From the NCBI GenBank assembly GCA_024734495.1, contig JALMQS010000851.1, positions 295,606-359,605 of the forward strand: DNA of 64,000 nucleotides. Reading direction: 5' to 3'. This document shows, in pieces, positions 23,221 to 35,299 of the stretch. Positions within the stretch are counted from its first letter, which is position 1. Each line of letters starts with the position of its first letter. Position numbers and translations under genes: made by a program. The notes below the pieces were generated by a model that saw only the letters and a list, made by a program, of their open reading frames with translations, made no database searches and had not been told where the DNA came from. This DNA comes from Forficula auricularia (Eukaryota; Arthropoda; Insecta; Dermaptera; Forficulidae).

Positions 23221-23768
23221 AAAAAAGAAAAAAAAAAAAAAGATTTTGACTTGGTGCACTCTGCGCAAATTTTGGTGAAGCTGTTCGCTAATCGATTTGG
23301 GAAATTTACTGACATCGAGGCCATCGGCTTGGCGTCTTATATGCTTACACATTATTATAAGTGATATTTATTATTTTTAGAAAAATCTAGTGTATTTTTT
23401 TTGTATGAACCTCGAGAACAATGCTTATTTGGTCAGATTTTAATAGAAATAAAAAATTAATCGATTAGTCCTTTTTTAAAATTTTTATCGAAATGTCATC
23501 AGTTATGGCCAAGGTGTCGATTGTGGAATTTTCAACAGTCGTATCAGCGAAGCTTCGATGTATACACGTAACTGAGTCAGGAGAGCTTAAGTTTTGATTA
23601 TGTATATGCACAGAATAAACTCGAGAACCGATCATCTCCCTAATATATATTATCCTTTACGAAATTTTTACACCCTCAGATAAGCGCTTTGTAGATAGTC
23701 AACGAGACATACGGTACAGGGATGGCGGTAAGCAGTTCAGTTACAAAACAGTTTCTTGTAATTGGTTA

Positions 23769-24480
23769 CCTTTTTACTTTACAATACATGGTATGGTCAA
23801 GTATTGTAATCGTGCATGAAAAAAGTGTTTTTTTCCTTCTTTTTTTCGAAATATCTCAAAAACGGCTGAAACTATTTTGATTAAAAAAATTGAACGAAAC
23901 CATGGCATTTCGCTCTACAAAAAAATCTCTAATAAGTGAACATCGAAAAAATTATATTTTTCGAGATAATAATTGTTTTGTCAAAATGTCTATTAGTCTG
24001 GTTGTCTGGTTGTCTAGTTAGTCTGTGCGTTACCAAATTTTTGTGGACGAGTTAGCTCAAAAACTAGTGTGAATATCGAAACCAAATTTCACACGTAGTT
24101 TTTGCCCATTGAGATTAAGAGCTGATTAGATTTTGGTGCATATCGACCCAAAATTAAGGGGGGTGGAGGGGGGATTAAAAATCAAAAATCTAGGCCGTTT
24201 GAGCAAACTCAACCAAATTTTGTATACATAATCAGTGGACCCCCAGAAGTCTAAAAATGCAAAAACTAACCGCCCAAAATTGAGGGGGTGTGTAAGGTCA
24301 AAAAATGAAAATATTGGCCAATTACCAAACTTAATCAAATTTTGTATACATAATCAGTGGGACCCCAGAAGTATAAAAATGCAAAAACTAACCCCCTCTA
24401 CATGATTATAAATAATTTTTGGGGCCAGGTTGTATGGTAAAGTCAAGTGGATGGCCACATCCGAACACGTCAGCTTATTT
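23769..24480 (+). repeat. Family A TIR repeat, complete copy
   Basis: TTTTTACTTTACAATACATG to GTCAGCTTATTT, with three modules of about 105 bp. Confidence 0.8.
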
Positions 24481-24671
24481 CTGTTTAAATTTAAAACTCT
24501 CAATTAATATTTCAAAAAAAGGGTAAATTTCACTATGTAAGTTAAATTTTTGATTGTTTTTTTTTCAAAATATTGGCTACTTGAGGAAATTTCCAATTTC
24601 CAATTTAATTGAAATATTTATTTGGTATCTTTAATCACATTCATCAAAAATTAATATAATTCGTATCTTGT

Positions 24672-24905
24672 AGGAGACAGGTTGGCCAAGTGGTTAAAGG
24701 GCATGCCTTCTAAACAAGCTAGCGCGTGTTCAAGCCCGACTCACTGCAAATATTTGACCTGCTATAATCTGATTCCTTCAAGGGAAGGCAATACGAAACC
24801 CTCCCTGTGAAAAGTTTCCCCAGGAAAATTACAATAGATAGGATACTCTCTCTATAGTAATAGTCGACGCTCGAAATCGAGTATGGCACTTAAAGAAGTA
24901 TCTTG
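24672..24905 (+). mobile_element. tRNA-derived SINE (Ser/Leu-type head)
   Basis: TTGGCCAAGTGGTTAAAG is a close A box of Ser/Leu-type tRNAs and GTGTTCAAGCCCGAC a B box (24726-24740). They are followed by a body with GTGAAAAGTTTCCCCAGGAA, a phrase type often found in insect SINE bodies. It lies about 750 bp upstream of the KCTD exon. No clear target duplication found. Confidence 0.75.
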
Positions 24906-25660
24906 TATGTGATTAATGAACTTTTATGTGATTGGTATTTTATGTCGTTACTCAAAAAATTATAACGTACACATTCCTACATACGTATATGCAAACAATC
25001 TACGTAAATTCTAATACACTTACCCGCTGATATAAAATAAAGATCGATTTATGACACCTATTAAATATGCTAGCTGATCATTCCTGTTCTAGCATAAGGC
25101 TAATGTTTAGCTTTAGATAAATTATACATATACCTATATTCAATTATTATTCAGGGTTCTTAATTATGAAGAAAACTCTTTTTATGTTAATGATATCGTA
25201 TAATTCAAAAAGGTGGTGTAAAAGATGCAAAACCTGCGAGGCCAGATTTACAGTGAAAATATGGCGAGAAGCACCAGTCATAGTGCTTTAAATCCCTCTT
25301 TTGTTGCTGAGGGTAAAGTGGGTAGCCAGCAGGGTATTAAATTCCATTAAATGTAAATACTGAGAGAAAAAGTGGAAGACGATTGCTCTAATTACCAAAC
25401 TCTGAAATTTTCAACTACAGTGTGATAAGCAATTCATAAGAATTTTTTCCTGTCTCTTTTGAAGAACCACAAGGGCAGACTTTGAAGTCCACTAGTGGTC
25501 CACGGACCATAGCTTGGGAAAGTCTGCCCTATTGGGGTCTAGGCGTATCTATATAATCCAAGATTATTTCAATAAGACAATGAACTAAATAATCAAATAT
25601 CAAAAATGAAATGAATGCGTTTTTCTCTTGTTTCTAAATGATTATTATTTTCTTTTTCAG

Positions 25661-25866
25661 ATATCCCGACTCGAGGCTTGCCAAACTTTTCAACGGCAGT
25701 ATACCAATAGTTCTCGACTCTTTGAAGCAACACTACTTCATTGACAGAGATGGTGGCATGTTCCGTCACATTTTGAATTTCATGCGAAATTCCCGGCTCG
25801 TCATTCCAGATAATTTCCCGGATTTAGACTTATTACTTGAAGAGGCGCGTTATTTTGATGTTCAAC
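25661..25866 (+). CDS. KCTD15: KCTD1/KCTD15-family protein, BTB-domain exon (partial gene)
   Basis: Internal exon of 206 bp coding for about 69 residues of the BTB/T1 (potassium-channel tetramerisation-type) domain. The acceptor is TCTTTTTCAG (AG at 25659-25660) and the donor is GTGAGT from 25867. The reading starts [13 protein letters not shown], contains the family hallmark [17 protein letters not shown] and ends EEARYFDVQ. The exon starts after two codon bases and ends after one, and the next exon continues the same codon. KCTD1 and KCTD15 in vertebrates form BTB pentamers and repress AP-2 (TFAP2) transcription factors; the fly homologue is Tiwaz. That this protein does the same is inference. 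The exon(s) for the first BTB strand were not found in the window. The open frame beyond 25866 reads into the intron and is not coding. Confidence 0.93.
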
Positions 25867-27190
25867 GTGAGTATTGCCAAAAAGATAACAACCTTCCGTT
25901 TATGACTATCTGTTTTTGCCTCACTTATCTCCCTTTATTTCTCTAGATGTCTAGATAATCGCTTTATTTTACTAATAAGAGGCTTCTTTGCTTTCAAGTC
26001 CTTTTCACCCCTTTATGTAGAGAAGCCATTCATCTGTTATCCTTCTTCTAATTAATTAGATAATTCCACATGTGAGTTTCGACAATTCTCTCTAATCGAA
26101 GAGAAATCCTTAATGACCTTTTCTATACAAAGAAAGCTATTTCATTATCACGATCCCCGATAAATGCCACTAACAATCTTTTCAAATAAAGTGGTGTAAA
26201 ATTTATGAGTCTTTGGTCTTAGACCTCCGACTCGAATGCAGCATCCTATCCATCAAACAATCTTTCGATTTAACTCTAATTTATTTCAAGTACCGACAAT
26301 AAATGTAATCTCCGATCCAAGAATCACATCTACATATCTCATCATCATTAAATGAGTCTATGTTAACATATTAATAAATGGCATTTATTCATTTCTAAAG
26401 TTGTAAATCAGCAAATGACGTTTCTAAGATATTCAGTTGAATATTCTAATAAGGATACTAAGGGGAATTTACTGCTAAAGTAACACAGATATATAATTTG
26501 AAAATTAATTATTCCAGTTCTGAACACACGCCAAATTCAGACAATTAACTTATTTAAAATGCTATTAGAAAAATAATGATTAAAAAATAAAATATCAACA
26601 GATTAGCTTAGTTGAAAAACATTCTTTAAGCCAGGTTCACAATTACTTACTTGGCAAGCTAGCTTAAAACAGTAATATTAACCTGTCTTTATTTGAAACA
26701 TTGAATGCCTAATTTTATTTTCTAACAATATTTTGGTTTATTAAATTATTAATTAAAAATTATAATCATTATTATTTTTTATTTTTATTTATTTTTTTGA
26801 ATAATAATTAAATGTTATAGTAATTTGGTACAATATATCCAAGTTTAACATATCTTTATTTCAATATTATTATTTTGTTGTGCTATATTGTAGAGGAAAT
26901 TTCTCCTAATCCACTAATACACTTTTTTTAATAAATGTTTGACAAATTCTAGAAAGTTGAAATTTCGCAAAAAGTTGCTGGAATACTTAAACAAAGTTCT
27001 TTGCTTGTTTCCTTGCGAGAAGTCGAGTTAAAATATCACAGTTCTGAAATAATAACTAAAAGATTTATTAGCCTGAAACTTGGAAAAAACATATTTAAGT
27101 ATTTTCTTTTGGAAACGGGCTGGTAGAACTCCAGAGATATACTTAATAATTTTCTGTTTCTCTATTTATATTCTTGTAATAGTCAAATTA

Positions 27191-28079
27191 TCTTAACATA
27201 TATAAAAAGAGAAGGTGATGTTTCATCTATCAACGCACACCTAGAAAGATGAAATTTGGAGTGTATATTCTTTCAACGATTTATGGGTGTACTAAGGAGG
27301 GATTTTTTGAAATTCGAACCCTAAAGTGGGGAAAGGGCCCCAAAATGTGTTTTCAGAGTTTTTCAAGATCTCTTAAACTAGAAAAGATATCGATATGAGT
27401 TTAGTTTAGAAAGGTAAAAAATTGAAATACAAAAAACATATTTGAGTATTTTGCTCTATTTGTCCCTGAAAGGGAGATATAGTCATTTTGGGATAAATTT
27501 TGAAATTTTTAAAGTGCTCTATCTCCTCGAGCTTTTCAAGTTTTAGCATTCAAATTTGGTATATAGGTTTATTAATGCTAAATCTCGGTAAGATTTTTTT
27601 ATTTTTTTGAAATTTGACCCCTGAACTTAAAAATGGGGAGATTTTGTGGTCTAAAACAGAAAAGGCTTCGTATCTTTCTTGCCCTTGGACCAAACTCAAC
27701 CAAATTTTGTATACATAGACACTAGAAGGCTAGAAATGTAAAAACTAACCACCCAAAATGGGGAGGTGGGGTCAAAAAATGAAAATTCTTTCCCTTGGAC
27801 CAAAATCAACCAAATTTTGTATACATAAACTATGGGCCTCTAGGGAGCTAGAAATGCAAAAACTGGGTGTGGGGGTGTGCTGATGGGTTGGGTTTCGGGG
27901 TTGGAATGCAGGGGTGTGGTGCAGGGGCCCCGGAGTGGGTGTGGAATGGGTGGGAAGGGTGTGTAGTGGGGTGCAGGATGGGTGCGGAGGTGGAATGGGG
28001 TTGGGGTGCGGGGGGGGGGTCCAGAAGGCATAGCCCCCTGGCTAACAAGAGGGCCGCCAAAGGCGGGCGTCGCAGCTAG
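27191..28079 (+). mobile_element. Non-autonomous Helitron, copy 1
   Basis: Inserted between A and T. The left end is TCTTAACATATATAAAAAGA and the right end is a hairpin GCCGCC-AAA-GGCGGgC, seven bases, then CTAG|T (CTRR terminus). This TC...hairpin...CTRR structure is diagnostic of Helitrons. It contains two family A-type modules (27690-27850) and a G-rich strand of about 170 bp (27862-28030). No Rep/helicase is encoded. Confidence 0.82.
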
Positions 28080-30050
28080 TTTTTTAATAATTAGTTTTAA
28101 TCTAATCTAATTAACAAAAAATGAAAGGAATTATTCTTTAACAGAGATTCAAGTATATTTAATGTGAATTAATATCTTAGGGACGTTACCAATTGATAAA
28201 TTATTGTGTCAAGTACAAGGTCGAATTCCTTAAGTAAGCTTCGGTCTGGAGGTAATAGATAGAATTGTTTTTGAAAAAATTTCAAAAGGCGATCTTCAAC
28301 AATGAACGAATTTCTATAAGAGTTATGTAATATACAATATTTCATTAATTTAAAAGCTAACTCGTCCATACATTCTGGAATAGATATATTAGAAATTCGT
28401 GATTTGTTGGGAACTTCCTTTTTTAACAGAATATTTTGCCATGGGTACTGATATTTCTGTTATCTTTGTTTATCATTGTAAAATATTCTCAATTTATTTG
28501 AGCTTATTTTGTTTTTTTCCTAGGATTTAATCTCTTTTTGAACCTCTTGCCTTAGGAGAGAGAAAGGGGGGATGAGAGCAAAACAAATTGTAGCCCAAGG
28601 GCTACAAAATTTAAAATTCGCCTATAGTCAAGCCTTTGAATTCCTGATTCGATCTGAAACCCCAAGCCTCGAATGACATAAAATATGTATTGGCGACTCG
28701 TTTGAACACACCAACCGTATTTACAGAGAAACATATATCTTGTATCATGAATCATGACTAACTCAATGCTTGTAAACTTGATACCGTAGCCATCTTACTT
28801 AGATCAATTGCATTAGAATTTTTTCAAGTCGATAAATTACTTTTCATTGGATCGATTCTATTAAATTCATTTTGAATGAGAGATTTGAATATGTATATTA
28901 AGTTTATTCAGCATAAGTTTCATATAAATTCCAGTATGATTGCCATTATTCCATTATTAATCTTGACAACGGTGCCTGGGACCTTTGAGACTCGATCATT
29001 CATCTAACTCCTGATCACGTCACTGTTCCAACCTTATTAATCTTCGAACCACTCAACCAAGGCATTCTGTAATTAATTTAATTTTAATTACCTGTTTATT
29101 AATTATATATAATTTAATATAGCACTATTTGATTTTATCAGTAGGAATATTAAACATAGAGGCACGTCATATTTTATTTACGTTTTCATTTGAGAGATTT
29201 TTTTAGAATTGAAACAATTTTAGATTGTAGTTAATTATTTACCATTTTTCCATCTAGGGTATTAATAATAGATATATATTTTTTATCACTAACAATCGTC
29301 AACACAAAGTATTCGATTGTTAATTCATTTTGAAAAAATTCACTTTCAAAGCAGCATTGCTAAAAGAACTTGAATATTCACGCTAGTATGAGACAATAAA
29401 ATGTTGATTTATAAGAATAGAACCAGAACTTTATTACGTTAGTTTTCATTAATGATACTCATTTTGCCTTGTAATAATAAGAATTTTAAAATGTATAAAT
29501 TTTATTAAAACTTAAGAATGATTAGAGTTGATTCAATCCAAGTAGATTTGTGTAGTTATTTGATTTTTTGATTCGAAGTATCGAAGTGAAGTCCTGGTAT
29601 AGGTATCTAATGAGTAATTTTACCTATCGACAAGGCCACCGAGAGCCGGGCTTGAATCTTATATTTTTTATAAACTTAAATATTTATTATATTGTGAAAA
29701 ATTGTTATTTTATGAGTCGCGGGTCCTCTCTTCGATCCTTTATAGGTTTTTAGGGTGAATTATAAAAGAATGGATTTTTTTTATAATTAATAAATTCATA
29801 AACAAATGTTTTACTCAAAAAAGAGTTTATTCTCAAATTATTTTAGAAGAAGTTTCAAAATTTTGGGGATTAAATTACTTTAGAAATACCATTCTGATTT
29901 TTTGAAAAAACTACCAACTATTTTCAAAAAAAAGATGTTCAAAACTTTAACTATACATTTAAATAAGAGGACTTCTATGAAAAACTTTTTTTCATTTTAA
30001 GTTAAATTTTTTAATTTCCGTTCTAGAAGAATGGAGTAAAAATTTCTGTG
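28080..30050. other. Unassigned intronic AT-rich sequence
   Basis: A small dyad TGTAGCCCAAGGGCTACA lies at about 28588. No gene or repeat family recognised. Confidence 0.35.
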
Positions 30051-30057
30051 CTATATT

Positions 30058-30235
30058 GCGATTCAGAGAGAGGTTTTGTCTCGAGGGTGTGAGCTGACTG
30101 CCCGGATAGCGTGTTAGTTCTCGGGTTCGACTCCTGGGGGGATGAATCCCTTCTGATATCGCAATTTAATAATATTTCTACTAAAATCTTAGAATTTGTC
30201 CGAAAAAGATTGATTGAATTCTTTCTCTTTTAAAA
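30058..30235 (+). mobile_element. tRNA-derived SINE
   Basis: GAGCTGACTGCCCGGATAGC precedes B box CGGGTTCGACTCCTGG and the body GATGAATCCCTTCTGAT shared with 20545-20650. The 35300-35430 copy is related. Confidence 0.7.
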
Positions 30236-30279
30236 CCATTCTGAAAATTTAAAATTATAATATTTTCAAACTAAAAAAA

Positions 30280-30782
30280 TTTGATAACGCACAGACTAAC
30301 AGACATTTTGACAAAACAATTATTATTATCTCGAGAAATATAATTTTTTCGAGGTTCACTTATTAGGGTTTTTTGTAGACCGAAATGCCATGGTTTCGCT
30401 CAATTTTTTTAATCAAAATAGTTTAGGCCATTTTTGAGATATTTCGAAAAAAAAAACACTTTTTTCATGCACGATTACAATACTTAAACATACCCTGTAT
30501 GGTAAAGTAAAAACAAGAAAAATGAAATATTCTATAAAATGAAGCTAAAATAACGAAAAAAAAAGATTCTGGCTCCAAAATTAAGGAGGTCATTTGAGCA
30601 AACTCAACCATATTTTGTATACATAATCAGTGGGTCCTTAGAACAGTAAAAGTGCAAAAACAAGCCCCCCGAAATGGGAACGGGGGGTCAAAAAATTAAA
30701 ATCTAGGTCCTTGTACCAAACTCAACGAGGAGTGTATGGTAAAGTCAAGTGGATGGCCACATCAGAACGTGTCAATTTATTT
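30280..30782. repeat. Family A, rearranged copy (two opposed halves)
   Basis: 30280-30512 is the left half in minus orientation (ends ACCCTGTATGGTAAAGTAAAA). 30560-30782 is the module-plus-right-end part in plus orientation (ends GTGTATGGTAAAGTCAAGTG...). The two halves face each other. Confidence 0.65.
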
Positions 30783-30978
30783 CTAAATATTTTGAAAATG
30801 GCTTAAGCAATTTTGATCAAATTTAATATTCTATTTAGGTACCCTGAAGATCCTAAAAAATATTATATAAAGAGTTTAGGAAAATGACATTTTAAAGTAC
30901 TTTACTCTTAAGAAAGTACTTTTTTTTAATTCCTTAAAATTTATTTATTTGATCGGTTTATAATAAATACTAGGTATA

Positions 30979-32213
30979 CCAGTATGAAGTGAGCGTTTTT
31001 TGTGAAAATGAAACACTAATTTTTAATGGGAAAGTAAAAAATTTTTATTCAAAGTATTGACCATTGCTTTCTACACATTTTGACCACCTTTCTGGCAATT
31101 TGTGGATACCACGCCAATAGAAATGTTCGTCTTTTGAATTAAACCAATCAGACACCCAATTTTCGACTTCTTCGTAGGAATCGAAGTGCTGCTCAACCAA
31201 TGCGTGTCCCATCGATGAAAACAAATGTTAGTCGGAAGGGGCCAAGTCTGGTGAATACGGCGGGTGGGGGTAGCAGCTCCCAGCCAAGTCCTTTGATTGT
31301 ATCCTGAACAAGTTTTGCTTTGTGTGCAGGCGTGTCGTGTAACAAAATTACTTTACCATGTCTTCTGGCCCATTCTGGTCGTTTTTTGATCAAAGCCTGG
31401 TTCAAATTGATCATTTGTTGTCTGTAGCGATTAGTATTAACAGTTTTACCAGGTTTAGAAACTCATGATACACCGCACTTTTCTGATCCCATCAAACACA
31501 GAGCATTGCATTCTTTGCCGAATCGATCTGGTTTTGCAGTCGATGTTGATGCTTGTCCCGGATTAACCGATGATTTTTTCCTTTTAGGATTCTTAAAATA
31601 AATCCATTTTTCATCGGCAGTAACAATTCGATGCAAAACTGATTTTCTTTCGAGTCTTTAAAGCAAAATTTCACAAGTGTTTTTTCGGTTTTCCATCCGC
31701 CTTTCGTTCAATTCATGTGGCACCCATTTTCCACACTTTAAATGGTCAGAAATTGTTTGCTGTGCAACATTTAACATTACTGCCATTTCCTTTTGACTCA
31801 AAGTATCATCTTCATCCAATATTGCTTGCAATTCGGCGTCTTCAAACTTTTTTGGTGGTCTTCCACGTTCTTCATTTGTCACATCAAAATCATTATCTCT
31901 GAACCGTTGAAACCATCTTTTGCATGTTTCTTCTGATAGAGCATGATCACCATATGCCTCGACAAGCATTCGATGCGACTCTGCAGCACTTTTTCTCAAA
32001 AAGTTAATGCTTTCCGCAAATCATCACTTTGTGGTACAAAATTCGACATTTTTAACACTATGAAAAAATATGATGTTGTTTGTTCAATGACTTGATGTAT
32101 ATTAAATATGTTTAAGAGATGCCATACCAACCAAACAAAACAAAAATTAAGGCTCGTTCACATTAAATGTTCCCTATCGACACATTTGTATCTTAACGCT
32201 CACTTCATACTGG
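30979..32213 (-). mobile_element. Full-length mariner element
   Basis: Perfect inverted ends CCAGTATGAAGTGAGCGTT and AACGCTCACTTCATACTGG, flanked by the TA duplication of Tc1/mariner elements (30977-30978 and 32214-32215). Length 1,235 bp, normal for mariner. It contains one transposase reading frame on the minus strand (31045-32049), which is broken. Element boundaries are intact, so it could be cross-mobilised if a related transposase exists elsewhere. Confidence 0.92.
31045..32049 (-). pseudogene. Mariner transposase, broken
   Basis: Starts MSNFVPQSDD at 32049, then a frame break and early stop within about 20 codons. The N-terminal helix-turn-helix follows (EETCKRWFQRFRDNDFD, GRPPKKFEDAEL, LSQKEMAVMLNVAQQTISDHL). 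After another frame shift come the catalytic parts: TADEKWIYF with the first Asp, LLHDTPAHK with the second Asp, and YSPDLAPSD with the third, giving D,D34D-type chemistry. Directly after this the expected Tyr codon is TAA. The tail VENWVSDWFNSKDEHFYWRG...KCV is recognisable up to a stop at 31045. At least three lesions make it inactive, though the residues of the active site are still legible. Confidence 0.88.
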
Positions 32214-32215
32214 TA

Positions 32216-33120
32216 TTCCTGTAACTGGTAACTTCATACTGGTAATAAAGAAATAAACATATTAATATTTCAAATGACATAATGTCTAGCAACGATCCGT
32301 GGCAGTTTATTTTCTCTAGTGCTATTTCCTAATAATAGATAAAAAATCAGATTTATTCTGAAATGGGGACATAAATGAGTACGATTGTTTAGTAAAGATA
32401 ATTCTTATTTCAAGATGTTATTTTAATTCAAGGGTTAGAAAAATTTAATATATCTACTTTTATTCCCATTTAAATCGAGAGAAATTATTCCTTTATTTTT
32501 TTTCCTGATTTCTTTTTAAGTCTTGAGATCAGCGCCCAATTGGGCCACCATTTACTTCAATTGTTTTTTTCTTTTTTCATTTGAAATGCCTGCAGCTACA
32601 CCTCCTTTAAAATATTCTTCAGTTAAGGAGGTGCATCACGATCGGCCACCAAAAGGTGCATAAGCACAAACAAATTTAAAAAGTGCTCCTTAGCTCATCT
32701 CTTTCTTTATAATCAAATTCATATCTTGTGTGTGTATAGAGCCAGCCGGACAACGAGAGAGAGAAAGATTGTGGAGCGCAGTCAAAAGAGAAGGAATCTG
32801 CGATAGGTTTATTTCTTAAGCCCTTGGGGGTCAAGCCAACAGAAATAAATCACCATAAGGTTATCCTGGTCGTCACAGGCGAACGATGCTTTTGGCAAAA
32901 TACTATTTATGATCACTCTGATGCAGCCATTTAACTTCATGCGGTCAATATGAACTGTAATATAGAATTTAGCTGGTAGAAATATTTTAAAATATTTTTA
33001 TTTTTAACAATACAATTGATTCGAGGCTACTCGAAATAATTACAAATAACTACTGTCCTTTTGAAATTAAATAATGGTTCTAAAATAATTTTTTAAGGAT
33101 TTAGGTGTCGGTTCTAGTTG
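32216..33120. other. Unassigned intronic sequence
   Basis: One dyad CACCTCCTTTAA/TTAAGGAGGTG near 32597-32632. No gene recognised. Confidence 0.3.
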
Positions 33121-33124
33121 AAAC

Positions 33125-33420
33125 ATTATAAATAACTTATAGGAGAATTTTCTAGGTTAAGTTTCACAAAAAGGAAATATATTAAAACAAATGTATGTTT
33201 TTTTGAGTTTGATTAGCTCGATATATATCATCTTTCTCAAAAAATTTTACTTGTTAAACGTTTTTACAAATTTGTATTCAGTTTTTATTTGAACTCCTGA
33301 AGATGGGCTAGTAACCCGAAATATATATCGAGCTAATCAAACTCAAAAAAACATACATTTGTTTTAATATATTTCCCTTTTTGTGAAACTTAACCTAGAA
33401 AATTCTCCTCATAAGTTATG
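33125..33420. repeat. Palindromic repeat with one hammerhead-like motif
   Basis: Arms of about 110 bp are reverse complements: AACATACATTTGTTTTAATA pairs with the left TATTAAAACAAATGTATGTT. Both ends carry GAGAATTTTCTAGGTTAAGT or its complement. Only the right arm keeps a full hammerhead-like motif; the left is truncated. Confidence 0.75.
33297..33329 (+). ncRNA. Hammerhead-like motif 8
   Basis: CTGAAGA, extra T, short stem II GGG/CCC, GAA, palindrome ATATATAT and C. Stem I pairs CTC/GAG. Confidence 0.5.
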
Positions 33421-33830
33421 TTCTAAAATAATAAAGTATCGGTAATGCATATATATTTATTTAGAAAATGTATTTATAATTTTAACATATTTCTGCCACT
33501 AGTTATTTCTTTTCATATATTTTCCTTGTATATTTTAGTGATTATGTTGAAGGGTGTAGGATGATGATTGGAAGATCTTTTTGAATTAAATGATGATGTT
33601 TTTGGATCCCCATAAAAAATCCAATTACTAGACCAATTTTCCATATTTTTTTTTTAATTTTTTGTAATCGGCGCGAAGTTTTGTCCTCTTTAATTTACTA
33701 TAGGGCGGTTATTTACAAAATATGGGCCTTTTTCGAGTTATAAGCGAAAAACTGAAAAAAGGGAACTTTAAGCCCCTCGCCTTCCTCAAGCTCGACCCCC
33801 ACCCTCGGGGACTTTTGGCACACATTAACC

Positions 33831-34096
33831 CGAGGGGTGAACCGCGACCTAATATGATGTACACCTAATTCCACTTGTACTTCCAAATATTTCCAAGTAC
33901 TACCAAGTAATTCCAAATATTTCCAAGTAATTCCAAGTACTTCCAAATATTTCCAAGCACTTCCAAATATTCCCAAGTACTTCCAAATATTTCCAAGTAT
34001 TTTCAAATATTTCCAAGTACTTCCAAATATTTCCAAGTACTTCCAAAATACTTTCAAAGAGGTGTACACCTACTTCCAATCGCGGATCACCCCTCG
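33831..34096. mobile_element. hAT-type MITE with internal minisatellite
   Basis: Ends CGAGGGGTGAACCGCGA and TCGCGGATCACCCCTCG, flanked by an 8-bp duplication CATTAACC (33823-33830 and 34097-34104). Interior 33884-34050 is a tandem array of a TTCCAAGTACTTCCAAATAT-like unit (10 and 20 bp periodicity). Same family as the 167-bp MITE at 20212, in which the array is absent. Confidence 0.85.
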
Positions 34097-34195
34097 CATT
34101 AACCCAAGTCTAAGGCAAGCGTTTAAGACCATTTCCAAAACTCTGGGATTTTTTCCGCCGATTGGCCTTATTTTGTTTAATTTGACTAGGCTATT

Positions 34196-34197
<2 letters not shown>

Positions 34198-34226
<29 letters not shown>

Positions 34227-34227
34227 T
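34198..34227. repeat. (AT)n microsatellite
   Basis: Uninterrupted AT dinucleotides followed by a T run. Confidence 0.9.
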
Positions 34228-34439
34228 TTTTTATTTATTGAAATAATGAAGTAATGAAATTTAAATAAATGAATTCTATTATCTGTTATAGTTAAAATAC
34301 TATTCAATAACTTTTTCGATAAGTTTTGGTTTTTATCTCCATCTAAGCCCTATCTAGAATCTGGTAGACAGGCCCGTAGTTACATTGTTACTCCGCTGGG
34401 TTTGACTGTAAGTTTAAATTTAGAATCAGAGACGAACAT

Positions 34440-35265
34440 TTTTACTTTATCATACAGGGTATGGTCAAGTATTGTAATCGTGCATGAAAAAAGTGTTTTT
34501 TGCTTCTTTTTTTCGAAATATCTAAAAAACGACTAAAACTATTATGATTAAAAAAAAATTGAGCGAAACCATAGCATTTCGGTCTACAAAAAATCCCTAA
34601 TAAGTGAACATCGAAAAAATTATATTTTTAAGATAACAACTATTTTGTCAAAATATCTGTTAGTCTTTTAGTTAGTCTGTGCGTTATCAAATTTTTGTGG
34701 ACGAGTTAGCTCAAAAACTAGTGTGAATATCAAAGCCAAATTTCACACGTAGTTTTGGTGCATTGAGATTAAAGAGCTGATTAGATTTTGGTGCATATCG
34801 ACCCAAAATTAAGAGGGGTGGAGGGGGGTTAAAAATTAAAAATCTAGACCCTTGTGCATAACTCAACCAAATTTTGTATACATAATCAGTGGACCCCCAG
34901 AAGTCTAAATAATGCAAAAACTACCGCCAAAAATGGGGGGGTGTAGGGTCAGAAAATGAAAATCTAGGCCCTTGTACCAAACTCAAACAAATTTTGTATA
35001 CATAATCAGTGGACCCCCAGAAGTCTAAAAATGCAAAAACTAACCGCCCAAAATGGGGGGGGTGTAGGGTCAGAAAATGAAAAAATATAGGCCCTTGTAC
35101 CAAACTCAACCAAATTTTGTATACATAATCGTTGGGCCCCCAGAAGACTAAAAATGCAAACATTAACCCCCCTACATGATTATAAAAAATTTTATTAAAT
35201 ATAAGTATAAGTATATAATGCTAAAAGTCAAGTGGATGGCTACATCAGAACGTGTCAGTTTATTT
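34440..35265 (+). repeat. Family A TIR repeat, long copy
   Basis: TTTACTTTATCATACAGGGT to GTCAGTTTATTTT with four tandem modules of about 105 bp, the longest module array in the window. Confidence 0.8.
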
Positions 35266-35299
35266 TAATTAGTAGATTCAATCTTTGATGTCAGATGTG

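Larger units (their letters stand above)
21958..24480 (+). repeat. Direct duplication, copy 2 (after the gap)
   Basis: Begins at the equivalent of about 18790 of copy 1. The first 1.3 kb differs from copy 1 by many one- to few-base indels, whereas from about 23330 on the two copies are nearly identical. This uneven error pattern favours low-quality consensus near the gap edge over two old paralogues. Confidence 0.75.

Noticed and set aside
24682..24740. Functional tRNA-Ser/Leu gene
   Set aside because: A and B boxes are present but no complete acceptor stem or cloverleaf is apparent, and the unit continues into a SINE body.
27840..28079. Open frames rich in Pro, His and Thr or in Gly and Trp
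   Set aside because: Translation artefacts of the G-rich strand inside a Helitron.
33884..34050. CRISPR-like or coding tandem repeat
   Set aside because: Contiguous 10/20-bp units inside a hAT MITE; the 118-codon frame through it is repetitive and has no domain.
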